Assembly: GCF_001659605.2 (NCBI RefSeq)
Contig: NC_035164.2
Span: 3,489,870-3,553,869 of the forward strand
Length of the DNA: 64,000 nucleotides
Source: Manihot esculenta
Taxonomy: Eukaryota; Streptophyta; Magnoliopsida; Malpighiales; Euphorbiaceae
Reading direction: 5' to 3'
Shown here: positions 12,918-24,726 of the stretch, piece after piece
How positions within the stretch are numbered: the stretch's first letter is position 1
Layout: the number at the start of each line of letters is the position of its first letter
Notes under the pieces: model-generated
The model's input: the letters and a program-made list of their open reading frames with translations, nothing else
Database searches by the model: none
Told to the model about the DNA's origin: nothing
Made by a program: the position numbers and the translations under genes

Positions 12918-14109
12918 TAAAATTTATATTGAAAGTACATTTTTATTTTATATTTTAGTAAATAAATAATTATTACAAATATATTTTCACTATATAAAAT
13001 ATCATATATAAATATTATATATTAAAATATTTTATTAAAAATTTATATTCACTATTGAACATATTTTTAATATATGAAAAAGTATATTTTATATTAATAA
13101 TATTAAATCAAATGAAATATTACATTTTTTAATAGGTAAAGTTATTCTTTATAATTTTTATAAAAATTTAAATATATTAACCATATTTATTGTGAGTTAT
13201 TTAATATATTCAATATTTTTATTTTGCTTACCTATATATAACAAGTAAATTTATAATGTATATTAATTTATTGGCTAATTCAATAAAAAATAGTATTTTA
13301 TATCAATAATATTAAATAAAATGAAATATTATATATTTTATTGAACTTAAATATTTGAAAATCTCACTATTAATTGATTTCTAAGTATCAAAAACTCCAT
13401 CCTTGTAGGGAAATTAAGTCTCACATGTAAAATTTTGATAAATTTGATCAACAAATTATTAATTTGATATGAAAATCTTCTCCAGAGAAAAAATAAGGAT
13501 AATTTCCATGAAAATTGCTTCTAATTCTCTTATTTTTAGGTAAATCAAATACTATGAACTGAAATTAGTCATTCTAATTTTGATTTGGTATAAATATCCT
13601 TATTATTAAATATCATTTCATATTTGTTTATAAATTTAACTGGCATGAAAAAATATTAAATATGTATAATATATTAAGATATAAAGTCTAACAATATATT
13701 ATAAATTGTATACTATATTTCACAGTCGCGGATTCAACTCTGCTATGGGTTGGTAGAAATGGTGAGAGGAGAAGCCCTCAAAATAAATTTTTTAATATTA
13801 TTTTATATGTTTTATATTTTCTCTGAACATGTAAATATGTTATATTCTCTTAATATATTTCTAATTAAAAACTCGAGAGAAATAAAAAAATTATAGTGCC
13901 GTAAATGTAAATAAATTATCAAACAATGTTAAATTAAATCCGTGTGTCATTTACTTTTTAGTGTTTATTTTTGTGATTGTTTTATTCTTTTTAACACGAT
14001 AATTTACCACCCACTGGATGAGTTGACAAGGGGAATACGAGTTTATTCCCTTCTCTCTTTCTAAGTATATTAATACAGGATCTGAAAGTAGAAAAATTGT
14101 GGCCCAAAA
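12918..14109. other. AT-rich spacer
   Basis: I see no gene here. It consists of AT-rich DNA with long A/T runs, then a less AT-rich patch near 13725-13790 and again from about 14000 leading into the LINE. Confidence 0.5.
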
Positions 14110-16075
14110 CACTATTTAGAATATGTTTGCAACTGAGTTTGGAGGCTCAAAAATCACTTTTTAGAAAAATCATCCTTTATGATATTGTTGAAAAAATCTA
14201 ACTTAAAAGTGGTCCCTTTGTGGCGCGATACTCTTGTCTTTTCCTTTTCCTTAAACCTAGTTTCTCCCTTTACTTTCCCTATGAAAGACGGTCTGGTTAA
14301 TTGACTATCGATGAAAAAGAAAATGTTGTTGTTCCTATTAAGAGCTCCAAAGATATTCCGATCGTCACTTATGATTTCTGTATAGTAGGAATGTTTCTTA
14401 CATACAATCCAATCAATTTTCAGAATATTCATATCTCTTTGGCAGATTTATGGCATCCTTTAGAGGGGTATCTATTATAAAATCAGAGGCAAAAAGATAT
14501 CTGTTTCGGTTTTTTAATAATATTGATTTTGAAAACATAGGGAATGGGGGCCCTTGGTTGTACAATCAATTCCTGCTTGTTTGGAAGGAGATATAAGGTA
14601 ATGAAAATCCTCTCCATATCCCTCTAACTTATTTTGATTTTTGGGTTCTGATTAAAGACTTCCCTTCTGGTTATTATAACGAAACGTTGACTAAATTGGT
14701 CGGGGATTTTATTGGCCACTATAAAGAGTGAGATTTTTGGACATCTGGCAACCTTTGAAACATCGAAAGAAGTTTGTTGGAGATGATGGTACTTGTTTAC
14801 TGTGAAGTTTCAATACGAAAAGCTGACATTTTTTGCTATCTATGTGGGAAATTGGGTCATGTGGAGGTTTTCTGTGACTTACGGCTGAGGTTGAAGAAAG
14901 AAGATATCAAGTTTGGTTGGGGTGATTTTCTCAGAGCACCTGTTCGTCAGAACCAGAGACCGACAAGCTTGTGGCTGTGTGATTCTGGCAATTCTGCTCC
15001 GCCGGGATTTGTATGCTGCCATCAACTAGCAATTTTGAAAACACTAATTTAGCATTACATCAAAGACAATTCTCCTTATTTGGCAAAAGTCAACACATTA
15101 TAAATAAAGAGATTGAGGACCATATTCTGGACATGGACATGGACAAGAATTCTGTGGGCCAAGCCAGTTCTGATAAGATTGATGAGGAGACTACAGCTCG
15201 AATAAATGATAATGCTAAAGAAAGGCCAAGAAACACTAAATATAACGTTATTATAGGTTTTCCTTCCTCTTAATAGGATGCCTCTCACAATACCTCTGTG
15301 AATATTAATTTGATAGACAACAGTAAAGCGGCTCATCCCGTCAAAGGTCGAGATAGCTGAAAGCAATGATCGTCCTGTGCTGGAATTGCCGAGGACTCGA
15401 CAATCCTCAGACAATTAATGCATTGAAGGATTTGGTTACCAGTTACAAGCCGGACATTTTATTTTTTATGGAAATAAAAACTCTTAGTTCTCGTATATAA
15501 TTTTTTCGTAATTTTTTACATTTTGATGGTTACTTCTCAGTCAATATATAAGGATTAGGAGGAGACCTTTCGTTAATGTGGAAGAGTCATGTGTCTGTTT
15601 CTGTGGTTGACTTTTCTTCAAATTTTATTGATTCGATTGTTTTGGAAGGTAATATTCAATGGAGGTTTACTAGTTATTATGGGTTTCTGGAATCGCAACG
15701 ATGACGTCAGTCTTGGAATCTTATTCGAGCTTTATCTCATAGAAGCTCTCTTCCGTAGTTTTGTTTGGAAGACTTTAATGATTTATGCTCGAGAGATGAG
15801 AAATAAGGAGGAGTATCTTTGTCAAATTATCTCGTACAGGAGTTTAGATAGGCACTTGAGGAGTATTTTTGCTAAATTATCTTATATAGGGATTTGATTT
15901 TGAATGATTGTAAATCTTTATTAGACTCTAAAACTGATATTTTTGTTAGATGGGTTCATCGTAATGCTACTCTAATTGCTCATACTTTGACTAGAGAATC
16001 TATTAAGCATAATCGTCTCTTTGTTTGGAATAATATTCATGTTTGTTTGATAAAATTTTATTAATACAATCAGGA
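14110..16075 (+). mobile_element. Degenerate plant LINE (L1 type) with most of the reverse transcriptase missing
   Basis: ORF1 remnants include a DUF4283-like stretch near 14460-14720 (words RYLFRFFNNIDFE and NGGPW) and a zinc knuckle, CYLCGKLGHVEVFC, near 14838-14880. An endonuclease start (LCWNCRGLDNPQTINALKDL) follows at about 15370 and continues with IDSIVLEGNIQWRFTSYYGF to about 15700. The next recognisable part is the tail of the RNase H-like domain, VRWVHRNATLIAHTL, at about 15945-15990. The reverse transcriptase that normally lies between is absent, so an internal deletion of a few kilobases is inferred. Several stops and frame changes show it is dead. Confidence 0.8.
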
Positions 16076-16171
16076 GTTTTGTTTAAAACTGTTTTGTTAT
16101 TTTACTATTCTTATAATTATATTATATCAAAAACAATTTTAAATTAAATTATTGCTTTAAATTTTAAAATG

Positions 16172-16360
16172 TATAAAGGGCAACAATATCTTAGCAACAG
16201 ATTAAAAATATTGCTTTAATATTATTAAATCAATAATTTAACAATAATTTAAAATTATTATAAAGGAAATTCAATATTTTTTATAATATATAATAACACA
16301 ATAGTTATGATTTTTATTTTGTTGCAATATATAGTTGTTCTGAAATTGTTGCCCTTTATA
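16172..16360. mobile_element. 189 bp MITE with perfect 16 bp inverted ends
   Basis: TATAAAGGGCAACAAT at 16172-16187 is the exact reverse complement of 16345-16360. The interior is AT-rich and has no coding potential. A TA or TATA target duplication fits, but the inverted end is itself AT-rich at the border, so the superfamily is uncertain. Confidence 0.75.
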
Positions 16361-16431
16361 TATAGATGTAGTTTAAATATAAAACAACAACAAATTTGCG
16401 ACTAGTGCCTTAAAAAAATCCACATATTTTA

Positions 16432-16575
16432 TTAATATGGATTCACACCGGCTAGATCTATTAAGGGCAAGGTACTCCCTTTTAAGTTTTCAAAAATACT
16501 CCATCCCAATACTCGAATTTGAGACCTCTTACGGTAGAGAGACACGGGATCTTGAAAATTTAACTCTTCAAATAT
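16432..16575. repeat. Possible SINE or other dispersed repeat
   Basis: The words 'actccatcccaatact', then 'cgaatttgagacctct', then a short direct repeat around 'agagagacacggg' resemble short dispersed plant repeats with a B-box-like core. No target duplication or tail is clear. Confidence 0.3.
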
Positions 16576-16659
16576 CTTCAAGATTCCTTAGAAGTCAACT
16601 TGACAAGAAGATTAAATGCAAGATGCAGTATGCAAGAAGAAGATCACATATGGGAGGCA

Positions 16660-18584
16660 TTAAATTGCATACATTTTCTTATATTCATTATTTAAAATAT
16701 CTGTATCTGACATTATAGACATTGAAAGTGAAAGTGACCTGCTTCCTAATGATGTTCTTCGTATGCTTCTCATATTTGCAGCTTCAATTCTATGCTTAAT
16801 CACCCAGTAACACATAGTCCCCAGAGTTGTAACCATTATACTTGTTCCTATAATTGTAACACTAATCGCCAGCCATTTCTCATGCTTCCCCACCACAATG
16901 AATGCCAAAGCCAAGAATGCTACTGAAACAAGTGCACAAGCTATCCACATCAACTTGTTAATAATCGCCATCAACTGCTTCTTCGCCTTGCTCTCTATGA
17001 CAACAACTGATGTTTGCACCACCACAACAGCTAGAGAAATGAACAGTGCAATAGAATCAAAGATGAAGAATACTATAAATGGAGCTTTTGGAGCTATATT
17101 TGCTTCCCCAAGAGATTGTCCTCGGGAAATGCTGTTCATATCATCGACATATTGGCCGGGAACAGTGAAGATGGCAGCGAAGGTTACTGTGGCAATGAGG
17201 ACAGCTACAACTGTAGTTGAGTTTATGGCATTGTTGAGACCTTCTGCGTGCATTTTGTTTATACATTTATGCAAAGTAATAGTGCAATCAAATTAAATAA
17301 TTGGGCAACTTGACATAAAACCAAGATCTCAGCAATGGCATTCAATTCCCTTGGCAATAATAGTAAACTATTTACAAAACAAGAACAAAATCATCTTTAT
17401 CTATTACTTGAAAGTATCCATTTCACCTGAGATTTTCCTTTTCGGCTTGCTATATGTAATGCTGTGTTGCCCTTGGTATCCACTGTGTTCACTGATGAAG
17501 GTTCTGCATTTAACAACTCCACCACTTTAACATTTTGACCCTTCACTGCCATTTGAAGTGATGTCTGCCGCTTCTTATCTATCCTTGTAACTATCCCCGG
17601 TTCCGTCGCCACAAGTGCCCTAACAACATCCACATGTCCATTTCTAGCTGCAGAATGCAATGCAGTTTTTCCGTTGCTTCTAGCAATTGTTGCCAGGCCA
17701 CTCCCTGCACTCAACAAAAAGTTCACTATCTCTATATGGCCTTGTGTTGCTGCTGTGTGTAAAGCTGTAGTGTTTGATAAATCAACTGTCATAGCCAATT
17801 CTAGATGAGCCTCCATTAGAATTGCCAACATTTCTGGAAAAAGGAAAAGAAAGAACTAATCTCATATTCCTTAAGAGAAAAAAATTAACTGAAAAGGAAA
17901 AATTACTATTTAGTAACTATATTATAGGAAAACTCACTTATTAGTCTCTTAATTTTGAAAAATACATTAAAAGATCATTGACTTTTAAAAAGTCTGCTAA
18001 CTAATCTCTCCGTTATTTTTAACCATTAATATTATAAAAAAGTCTAAAATACCCTCAATACATAAGACTAATTAGTAGACTTCTTATAAAATTGAAAAAT
18101 CAACTAATAAAACATTTAACGAGTAAAATTAACGAAGAAACTAACTAGTATATTCTTTAAAATATCATAGACGTAAAATCGAAAGATCAACGAATGAGTT
18201 TTCTCATGATATAAAGACTAAATAGTAAATTTTCATAACTAAAATTAAACAAATAGTTGAACAATTGAAGCATACCTAAATCCCCTTGCTTTGCAGCAAT
18301 ATGAAATGCATCAAACCCATTTCTTGCTTTGATACCAGCATCAGCAAGGTCATAGTATTTAATCATTTCTCTAACTAAATCAGCATAACCATATTCAGCA
18401 GCTACATAAAGAGCAGTCTCTCCTGAATGATTTTGTTTCTCTAACAATTCCTTCAAGTCTTCTTCCTTACTATCAGAAAAAATTTCTATTACAGCAGCTA
18501 GATTTCCTGCCCTAGCTGCAGAATGCAGAGGTGTATCATCTTTTTCCGAGGAGCTGGATTAGCCAGCGAAGTTGATGGCTCCAT
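16660..18584 (-). pseudogene. Ankyrin-repeat/PGG-domain protein (ITN1-like), probably inactivated
   Basis: The intact family has N-terminal ankyrin repeats and a C-terminal PGG domain with four membrane helices, and acts at the plasma membrane in stress responses. Exon 1 is at about 18584-18276 and exon 2 at 17833-17397 (phase agrees across GT/AG). The PGG part is at about 17262-16660 (VPGQYVDDMNS, four hydrophobic stretches, end NEYKKMYAI). Two defects are visible. First, the ATG at 18584 (MEPSTSLANPAPRKKM) is in a different frame from the ankyrin repeats (DDTPLHSAARAG), whose own frame has a TAA at 18561-18559 just upstream and no in-frame ATG until mid-protein. Second, after ASRKGKSQ the frame stops, and the next homologous residues are INKMHAEG, so roughly 60 residues between the last repeat and the PGG domain are gone and no acceptor site explains the gap. 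The missing length is judged from memory of the family. Confidence 0.85.
17902..18235. mobile_element. Palindromic AT-rich MITE, copy A (in the ankyrin pseudogene intron)
   Basis: The left end 'ttactatttagtaactat' and the right end 'aaagactaaatagtaaa' are inverted copies. The interior carries the family words 'aaaatacattaaaa', 'taactaatctctccgtt' and 'gaaactaactagta'. It lies inside the intron 17834-18275. Confidence 0.75.
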
Positions 18585-20140
18585 AGTGGATCCACCAATC
18601 ACTTCCTTTTTCAAGGAATCGTTAGTAACTCAGGCCCTTTTCTTCTTTCCAGCAAAAACCCAGATCAATTTTTGCATCTTGTAGAATCAAGAATCATTAT
18701 TGATTAAAAGCAACACAGATAATCAACAATTTCAAATTCTTGAAACCCATTCTTGCTTCCCATGTCTGGCTCTGCATTCTCTCGCGCCCTGAGTCACAAA
18801 CCTGTTAAAAAAAAAGATCCCCCAAAAATTTGAGTTTCTGCTCTGGTGAAACCTATATATAAATTGGTAATAAAAAGAAAAACCCTAATCTTCTCTGCCA
18901 TTTTCAATGCCAACAGCTACCCCAGCTCATCCAAATCAGAAGGAAAAAAAAATAAAAAGAAACATAATTTTCCCTGAAAAAGGAGGATGAATAAAGAAGG
19001 AAAATGAAAGAAAAAAACACCATATTTTACCTGGGTTTGGAAGAAAGAGCTTGTTTGGTTCTCCACCATCAAAAACCAAAGAATCCATATTGTTTAGACC
19101 CATTTTCTAGAAAGAAAACTCGATCAAAATCTAAAAACCCTGTATTGCATTTTCAGAACATAACAAACACAATCGTTTTAGTGGGTTTGATTATTCTATA
19201 TTTCAAAGAAGAAATAATAATATAAGAAAAATAGCATAAGGCCAAAGAGACATGAAATTCACTTAGGCAACAACTTTATATGAATTGAAAAAAACGAATC
19301 CTCAGAGACACAGTATTGTAAGAATCGATCTTAGCTAGACTTTTGTTAAGGTGGTTATGATTAGAATGTCGACATGAATTTCTTTTCTTTTCTTTTTTTT
19401 TTTTTCTTTATAGAGGGAGAAAGAAAACAGCAGAAAGAGAGACAACCAGAGAGCGTTCCGGTGTTGGATGATGGATACCAACGGTAATAACAGAACCATG
19501 CGCGTAAAGATGCTAGAGCGTGAATGTGATGTGTTTTTCTTTTTAATTTTTTTACAAGGGCTAATTTGTTTGCTGCTAAATAATTAAAATAAATTATTAT
19601 TTTTTTTATTAATAATTTGTAATTTTATTCTAAAATTCAACACCTTTTTCTACTCGTTTTTATCAGTTTAAATAACAGTACTTGTTAATTCACGGCTTTT
19701 AGATTTTTGTTAAATTGTTTAATTTACATAATTTTTCATTAATACAAAATATTCTTAGTTTTACTTATTAAAATTTAATTACTTTATTTATATAGTATAC
19801 AGGTGAAACAATAACAAATACAATTTTTAGGGTTATAAATAAATATTAAAATTGATTTAAAAAATAATAATAAATATTAAAATAATAAATGTTATCCATT
19901 AACCTATTAACGTTGTTTTTTTTAACATTTTTCTCATCTTTAAATCTAACTCTCCACTCTTAATAAACCTCCAGCGTCGTTAGCATGCAGTCTCCAGTGT
20001 TGTCAGCGTCGCGACTTTAGCGTTCTCTAGGTCTAGCGTCGCAGCATCGCATCACAAAAGCAGCGCTGTAGCTTCAATTGATAGATTCTTGTATTGTTAT
20101 ATTTTTTGTATTATATTTCTTCTGATTATAATATAAATAC
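18585..20140. other. Leader/upstream region of the ankyrin locus and spacer
   Basis: On the minus strand the part nearest the locus (18585-18810) looks like an old 5' leader. It has a short upstream reading frame starting at 18677 (MQKLIWVFAGKKKRA, then stop). A pyrimidine/purine-biased tract lies at about 19380-19450. From 19530 the DNA is AT-rich. A GC-richer patch lies at about 19965-20085. I see no other gene. Confidence 0.45.
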
Positions 20141-20142
20141 GA

Positions 20143-20518
20143 AAAAATTATTATTTAATTTCTAGAAAAAACTTACTAGTTATTCTTTCGATTTTAAAAA
20201 ATATATTAAAACGTTCCGAACATTTTAAGAGTCTACTATTTAGTCTTTTCATTAATTTTACTATTAAATATTCTACTATTTAGTCCTTATAATTTTAAAA
20301 AATTTATTAGTTAATCGCTCAAGTTTTTAAAAAATTTATTAATTAATCTTTTCGTATCAGGAGTATTTTAAATTTTTTTGTAATATTTAATGGCTAAAAT
20401 AACGGAGAAACTAATTAGTAGACTTTTTAAAATATTAAAAATAATTTAATATATTTTTCAAAGTTAATGGACCAACTAGTGAGTTTTTCTATATTATAAG
20501 GATTAAGTAGTAATTTAT
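20143..20518. mobile_element. Palindromic AT-rich MITE, copy B
   Basis: It starts 'aaaattattatttaattt' and ends 'aaggattaagtagtaattt', inverted copies of each other. It shares the word order of the family: 'actagttattctttcg', 'tttagtccttataatt', 'aggagtattttaaatt', 'ggagaaactaattagtag'. Confidence 0.75.
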
Positions 20519-20542
20519 CCTATAAGTATTGTATTGATTTGT

Positions 20543-20925
20543 ATACTACTACTTAGTCCCTATAATATGAAAAACTAATTGGTTAATCTCTTGATTTTGA
20601 AAAATGTATTAAAATGTCTCTGACATTTTAAAAAATCTACTATTTAGTCCCTCAATTAATTTTACCGTTAAATATTTTACTAATTAATCTCTATAATTTT
20701 AAAAAATTTATTAGTTGGTCCTTCAAGTTTTTTAAAATTTCACTAATTAGTTTATCTCTATGAAGAGTATTTTAAATTTTTTTATAATATTTAATAGTTA
20801 AAACTAATAAAGAGACTAACTAGTAGACATTTTAAAATGTTAAGAACATTTTAATATATTTTTCAAAATCGAAAAATCAACTAGTGAGTTTCTTCATATT
20901 ATAAAGATTAAATAATAATTTTTAT
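20543..20925. mobile_element. Palindromic AT-rich MITE, copy C
   Basis: It lies about 25 bp after copy B and is in the same orientation. Ends are 'tactacttagtccctataat' and 'attataaagattaaataata'. The centre 'gaagagtattttaaattttt' matches copies B and F. Confidence 0.75.
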
Positions 20926-22489
20926 TATTAATTTGTATTTTTATAATGTAAATTTTCTTTTTTCCATTTAGATTGATGTTTGACATGAAAATACAAGAAA
21001 ATAAAGAGAAAAGGATTAAATCCATCTTGTTTGGCTTAAGAGAAATTAAAAGAATATTTAAAGAGAAATTTTTGAAATAAAAAATGAAATTGATTTCAAA
21101 CTAAAAAATCAATACCATTTGATTTAATTTATTTAATCATATAGTATGATTCAATTTTTTTATTTTTAAAAATTTAATTTTTAATTTTTTTTCAACTCGA
21201 TTTTTTAATCAAAACTGATAAATTTTCCTATTGTTATGCCTCTTTTGATTTTTTTTTTTCAAATGCTTCTACATTTTCATTAAATTAATCTAGTTCATTT
21301 CTTCCCTATAACTTTTTTTAAATAAGATGATAAAAATTATTATTTAATTTTTTTAATATAAAATAGTCATTAATTAATATTTTAATTTTAAAAAATATAT
21401 TAAACATCTTAAAATTTTTTTAAAAAATTATTAATTAATTATTCTATTAATTTTAATCTTCGAATGTTTACTAAAAACACTTATTAACAGTTAATTCATT
21501 AATTTTAAAAAATATATTAAAACTTTCTAAAATTTTAAAAACATCTATTAACTAATCCCTTCATATATATGCCATTTAGATTTTTTTAAAAATATTTAAT
21601 AATTAAAATTAATAAAATAAATAATAAATTTAAAATTTTAAAAATATTTTAATATATTTTTTAAAATTAATAGATGAACGCATGAATTTTTTCAAATATT
21701 ATATAAACTAAATAATAACTTTTTTATTAAATATAATTAAGACATGCATTCATACTAACCCCGTTGTACAGCCATAACGGCTCCAACCATAAGCACTTCT
21801 AATCCAATAATTTGGATACTGAAAATTAATTTTATATTTTATACTTTTCTGAACTATAATTATATTGAAAAATTAATTTTATATCATTATATAAAATTAA
21901 TTATACTTTTTTAAACTATAATTATAATAAAAAAATAAAATTATACCGAAAAATTAATTTTTTATAATTATATATTTAATAATTTAAATCTATTAAATTT
22001 ATCAAAATTAATAAATAATATAAAAAATAAAATTATACGAATTAAATAATATAAATAATTGAAATTACGTGAACTTAAAAGTATAAATATAAATATAAAA
22101 ATAAATTTATTAATTTTATTTTTATGGAGTTTAATTTTATAAATATTAAAAATTTTGATTAAAATTTAAATAAATAAAGACTATCTAATTAATTTTAGTG
22201 ATATATAAAAACGTAATGATAATTTTCTAATAAAATCATTTCTGGAAATAATTTATCCCTAATATTTTTTTTATAAAAAGTATGAAATAATTTATCTAAT
22301 TATTTCTTATTTTTATATAAAATATTAAAATAGTTATAAAAATTAAATATGATTTTCCTTCAATATATTCACAAATGAAATGGAATCCAATGGTGTGATT
22401 TACATGCTTTCAAGGGCTGATATGATATGCTATGTTTTCTTTTTACAATTCTATCAAGAGTAAATTATGGAGCAGAAATTAATTTTAAT
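20926..22489. other. AT-rich spacer around MITE copy D
   Basis: I see no gene. The segment 21830-21970 holds an imperfect local repeat of 'attaattttatat' and 'aactataattata'. Confidence 0.45.
21331..21725. mobile_element. Palindromic AT-rich MITE, copy D (more diverged)
   Basis: Ends are 'aaaattattatttaattt' and 'tataaactaaataataac'. Internal family words are recognisable but further decayed toward A and T. Confidence 0.6.
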
Positions 22490-23262
22490 TAGGGATGTAA
22501 ACAGGTAAGGTATCCGCAAAATTGTGAGTATCCAAATCCGAACCCAATTATATATACAATTTCCGAACCCGTTTCAAACCTGTTTAATATTTTAATTTTA
22601 CTATCCGAAACCGTCCTAAACCCGTTTAACAATATCCACAATATCCGCACAATACCTGAACTCGATTTTTTTAATTCAATTCAATGACAAAAACTATTAA
22701 ATAAACTAGCTAACAGTTGTACAACCCAGCAAACCCAGCAATAGAATGAGAAATGTTCAGTGACAAGAACCAGCAACTCAGCAACCCAACAAATAATGAT
22801 TAGATAATCAGATTAATTGTCCATAAATTCTAAAAATCAACAGTGGGAGATGTCGCCGCAGGAGAGAGAAAAAGATATCGCTGACTGGGGAGAGAGAAGA
22901 TTTATCGTCGATTGAGGAGAGAAAGGAGATGTCGCCGGCAGTCATCAGTGAAGTGGTGGAAAGGCGGCGTCGACGGGGAATTATGGGAAGGGAAGCGAGG
23001 GAGAGAGGCGCCGACGGAGAGAGGAAAGCAGAGTAAAATGAAAAAAGAAATTAGGGATTAGGGTTAGTTTGGTTAGTATAACTAATCCGGTTCGGGTAAC
23101 GGGTATATCCGATCATCTAATCTCGAATCTTACCCGAATTCGAAACGGATAAAATTTTTCAAATTCGAATCCACCTAAATCCATTTTGTAAAAACCCAAA
23201 TCAATTTTAATAGGATTTAGACAGATGGGATAACCGTGAAACTCACACGCCTGCCATCCCTA
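22490..23262. mobile_element. hAT-like non-autonomous element with GA/GC-rich core
   Basis: It starts TAGGGATG and ends CATCCCTA. The 8 bp flanks ATTTTAAT (22482-22489) and TTCTTAAT (23263-23270) match at six positions, as expected for an aged hAT duplication. Both subterminal regions carry inverted versions of the 'aaacccgtttaac…atccg' type sequence seen in many plant elements of this kind. The core (about 22850-23040) is unlike its surroundings: rich in G, with repeats of 'gagatgtcgccg' and 'ggagagaga'. No transposase is present. Confidence 0.7.
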
Positions 23263-24354
23263 TTCTTAATATTATATTTGTCATCCCACTAAGCGATGAC
23301 GAGAATTATGTTTTAGTTAAAATTGTAGTCTATTTCCATTGATTCAACAATCTATTGGTGGATTTTTTTAATAAAATTTTCTTCCATTTAATGATTAAAA
23401 TTGAAATTTTTATGTTCCAAAAATTGGAAAGAGAAACTAATATCTGTTTAACGTCTACTTTTATTACTAAGTTTATTCACATTAAGATTGAGGATAGTCT
23501 GCAATGGAGGCTTCATTATCTTTCTATTTCATATAATAAAGAATTCTAATTTAAATAATATTTTATCGAAATTATTCTAATATATATATCAACAAGACAA
23601 TATAAAGAAGAAAGAGATTAAAAAAAACATATATTTATATAAACATTAGTTTTTTTGTTATTAATTATGCGTGAAATGAATTAAAATATATATTTTTTTT
23701 AAATATGTATATATATCATAATGTATAATTAATTATTTACACACCGAATCATTAATAGCGGAATAATGATATAAGCTTCGCTTCCAATTTCATTTATTTA
23801 ATTTATTTTTTTATTGATTTCAAAATTAATGAGTAATATTTAAATTTTATTAATATATGTTTTTTTTTTTGAAATAGGAATTGGGGGAATCGAACCTTAG
23901 ACCTTTCAAGGTTACAGGATGCACTTTCCACCAGGCTAAGTCTTGGAGTATTTATTAATATATGTTTTGAAACGTTAAAAATCATTTTATTATTATTAAT
24001 TTGTATTTCAAGGATCAATAAGGAAAAATTAATTAAACGTGTATGCTTCTATTGGGATTATAAAAAAGTTAATGTTTAACTACTGAATCTGCAGTGTTTC
24101 AACAATACATCATTTTCTGTTTTCGTCAATAATTAACTGTTAATTTATTCATGTATATTATTATCTTCATCCCACAATAAAGGTTATTTTAATTTTTTTT
24201 TTCAAATTATTTATTATTTTAATAATTTTAAGATAACATTAATTTTTATTTTTTTATATATATCCTTAATCATATTTAAGACATTTAATACTAATATAAT
24301 ATTTAATTGGAAAAAAAATATAACCAAAAACATTTTAAATACACTTTATAATAT
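23263..24354. other. AT-rich spacer holding a SINE
   Basis: Apart from the SINE at 23860-23950, I see no gene or repeat with clear borders. Confidence 0.45.
23860..23950 (-). mobile_element. Short tRNA-derived SINE
   Basis: On the minus strand it begins ACTCCAAGAC and carries an A-box-like word (TTAGCCTGGTGG) and a clear RNA polymerase III B box (GGTTCGATTCC) about 45 bases later. It ends in a poly(A) tail (the T run 23860-23870). Both sides carry the 14 bp duplication TTTATTAATATATG (23846-23859 and 23951-23964), which marks LINE-driven insertion. Confidence 0.85.
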
Positions 24355-24726
24355 GAAAAAAATTATTATTTAATTCTTGACGAAATTTATTGGTTAATTT
24401 TTTAATTTTAAAAAATATATTAAAATTTTTTAATATTTTAAAAAATTAATTAATTAATTTTTTATTAATTTTAATCATTAAATATTATAAAAATATTTAA
24501 AATATTTCTAATATAGAGATTAATTAGTAAATTTTTTAAAAATTTTAAAAATTAACTAAAAAATTTTTTAAAATATAAAATTAAATAATAAAATATTGAA
24601 TTATAAAATTAATAAAAAAAATAATCGATAATTTTTAAAATATTAAATATTTTAATATATTTTTTAAAATAAAAGATAATTAATGAATTTTTAACCTATT
24701 ATAAAAATTAAGTAATAATTTTTTTT
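24355..24726. mobile_element. Palindromic AT-rich MITE, copy E
   Basis: It begins 'aaaaattattatttaatt' and ends 'aaaattaagtaataattt', inverted copies. It is diverged, but the order of family words is kept. Confidence 0.6.

Noticed and set aside
17274..17397. Treating the gap between the ankyrin repeats and the PGG domain as an intron
   Set aside because: A GT exists after 'ctcag', but no AG acceptor lies at the point where homology resumes (ataaacaaaatgcac), and about 60 expected residues would still be missing.
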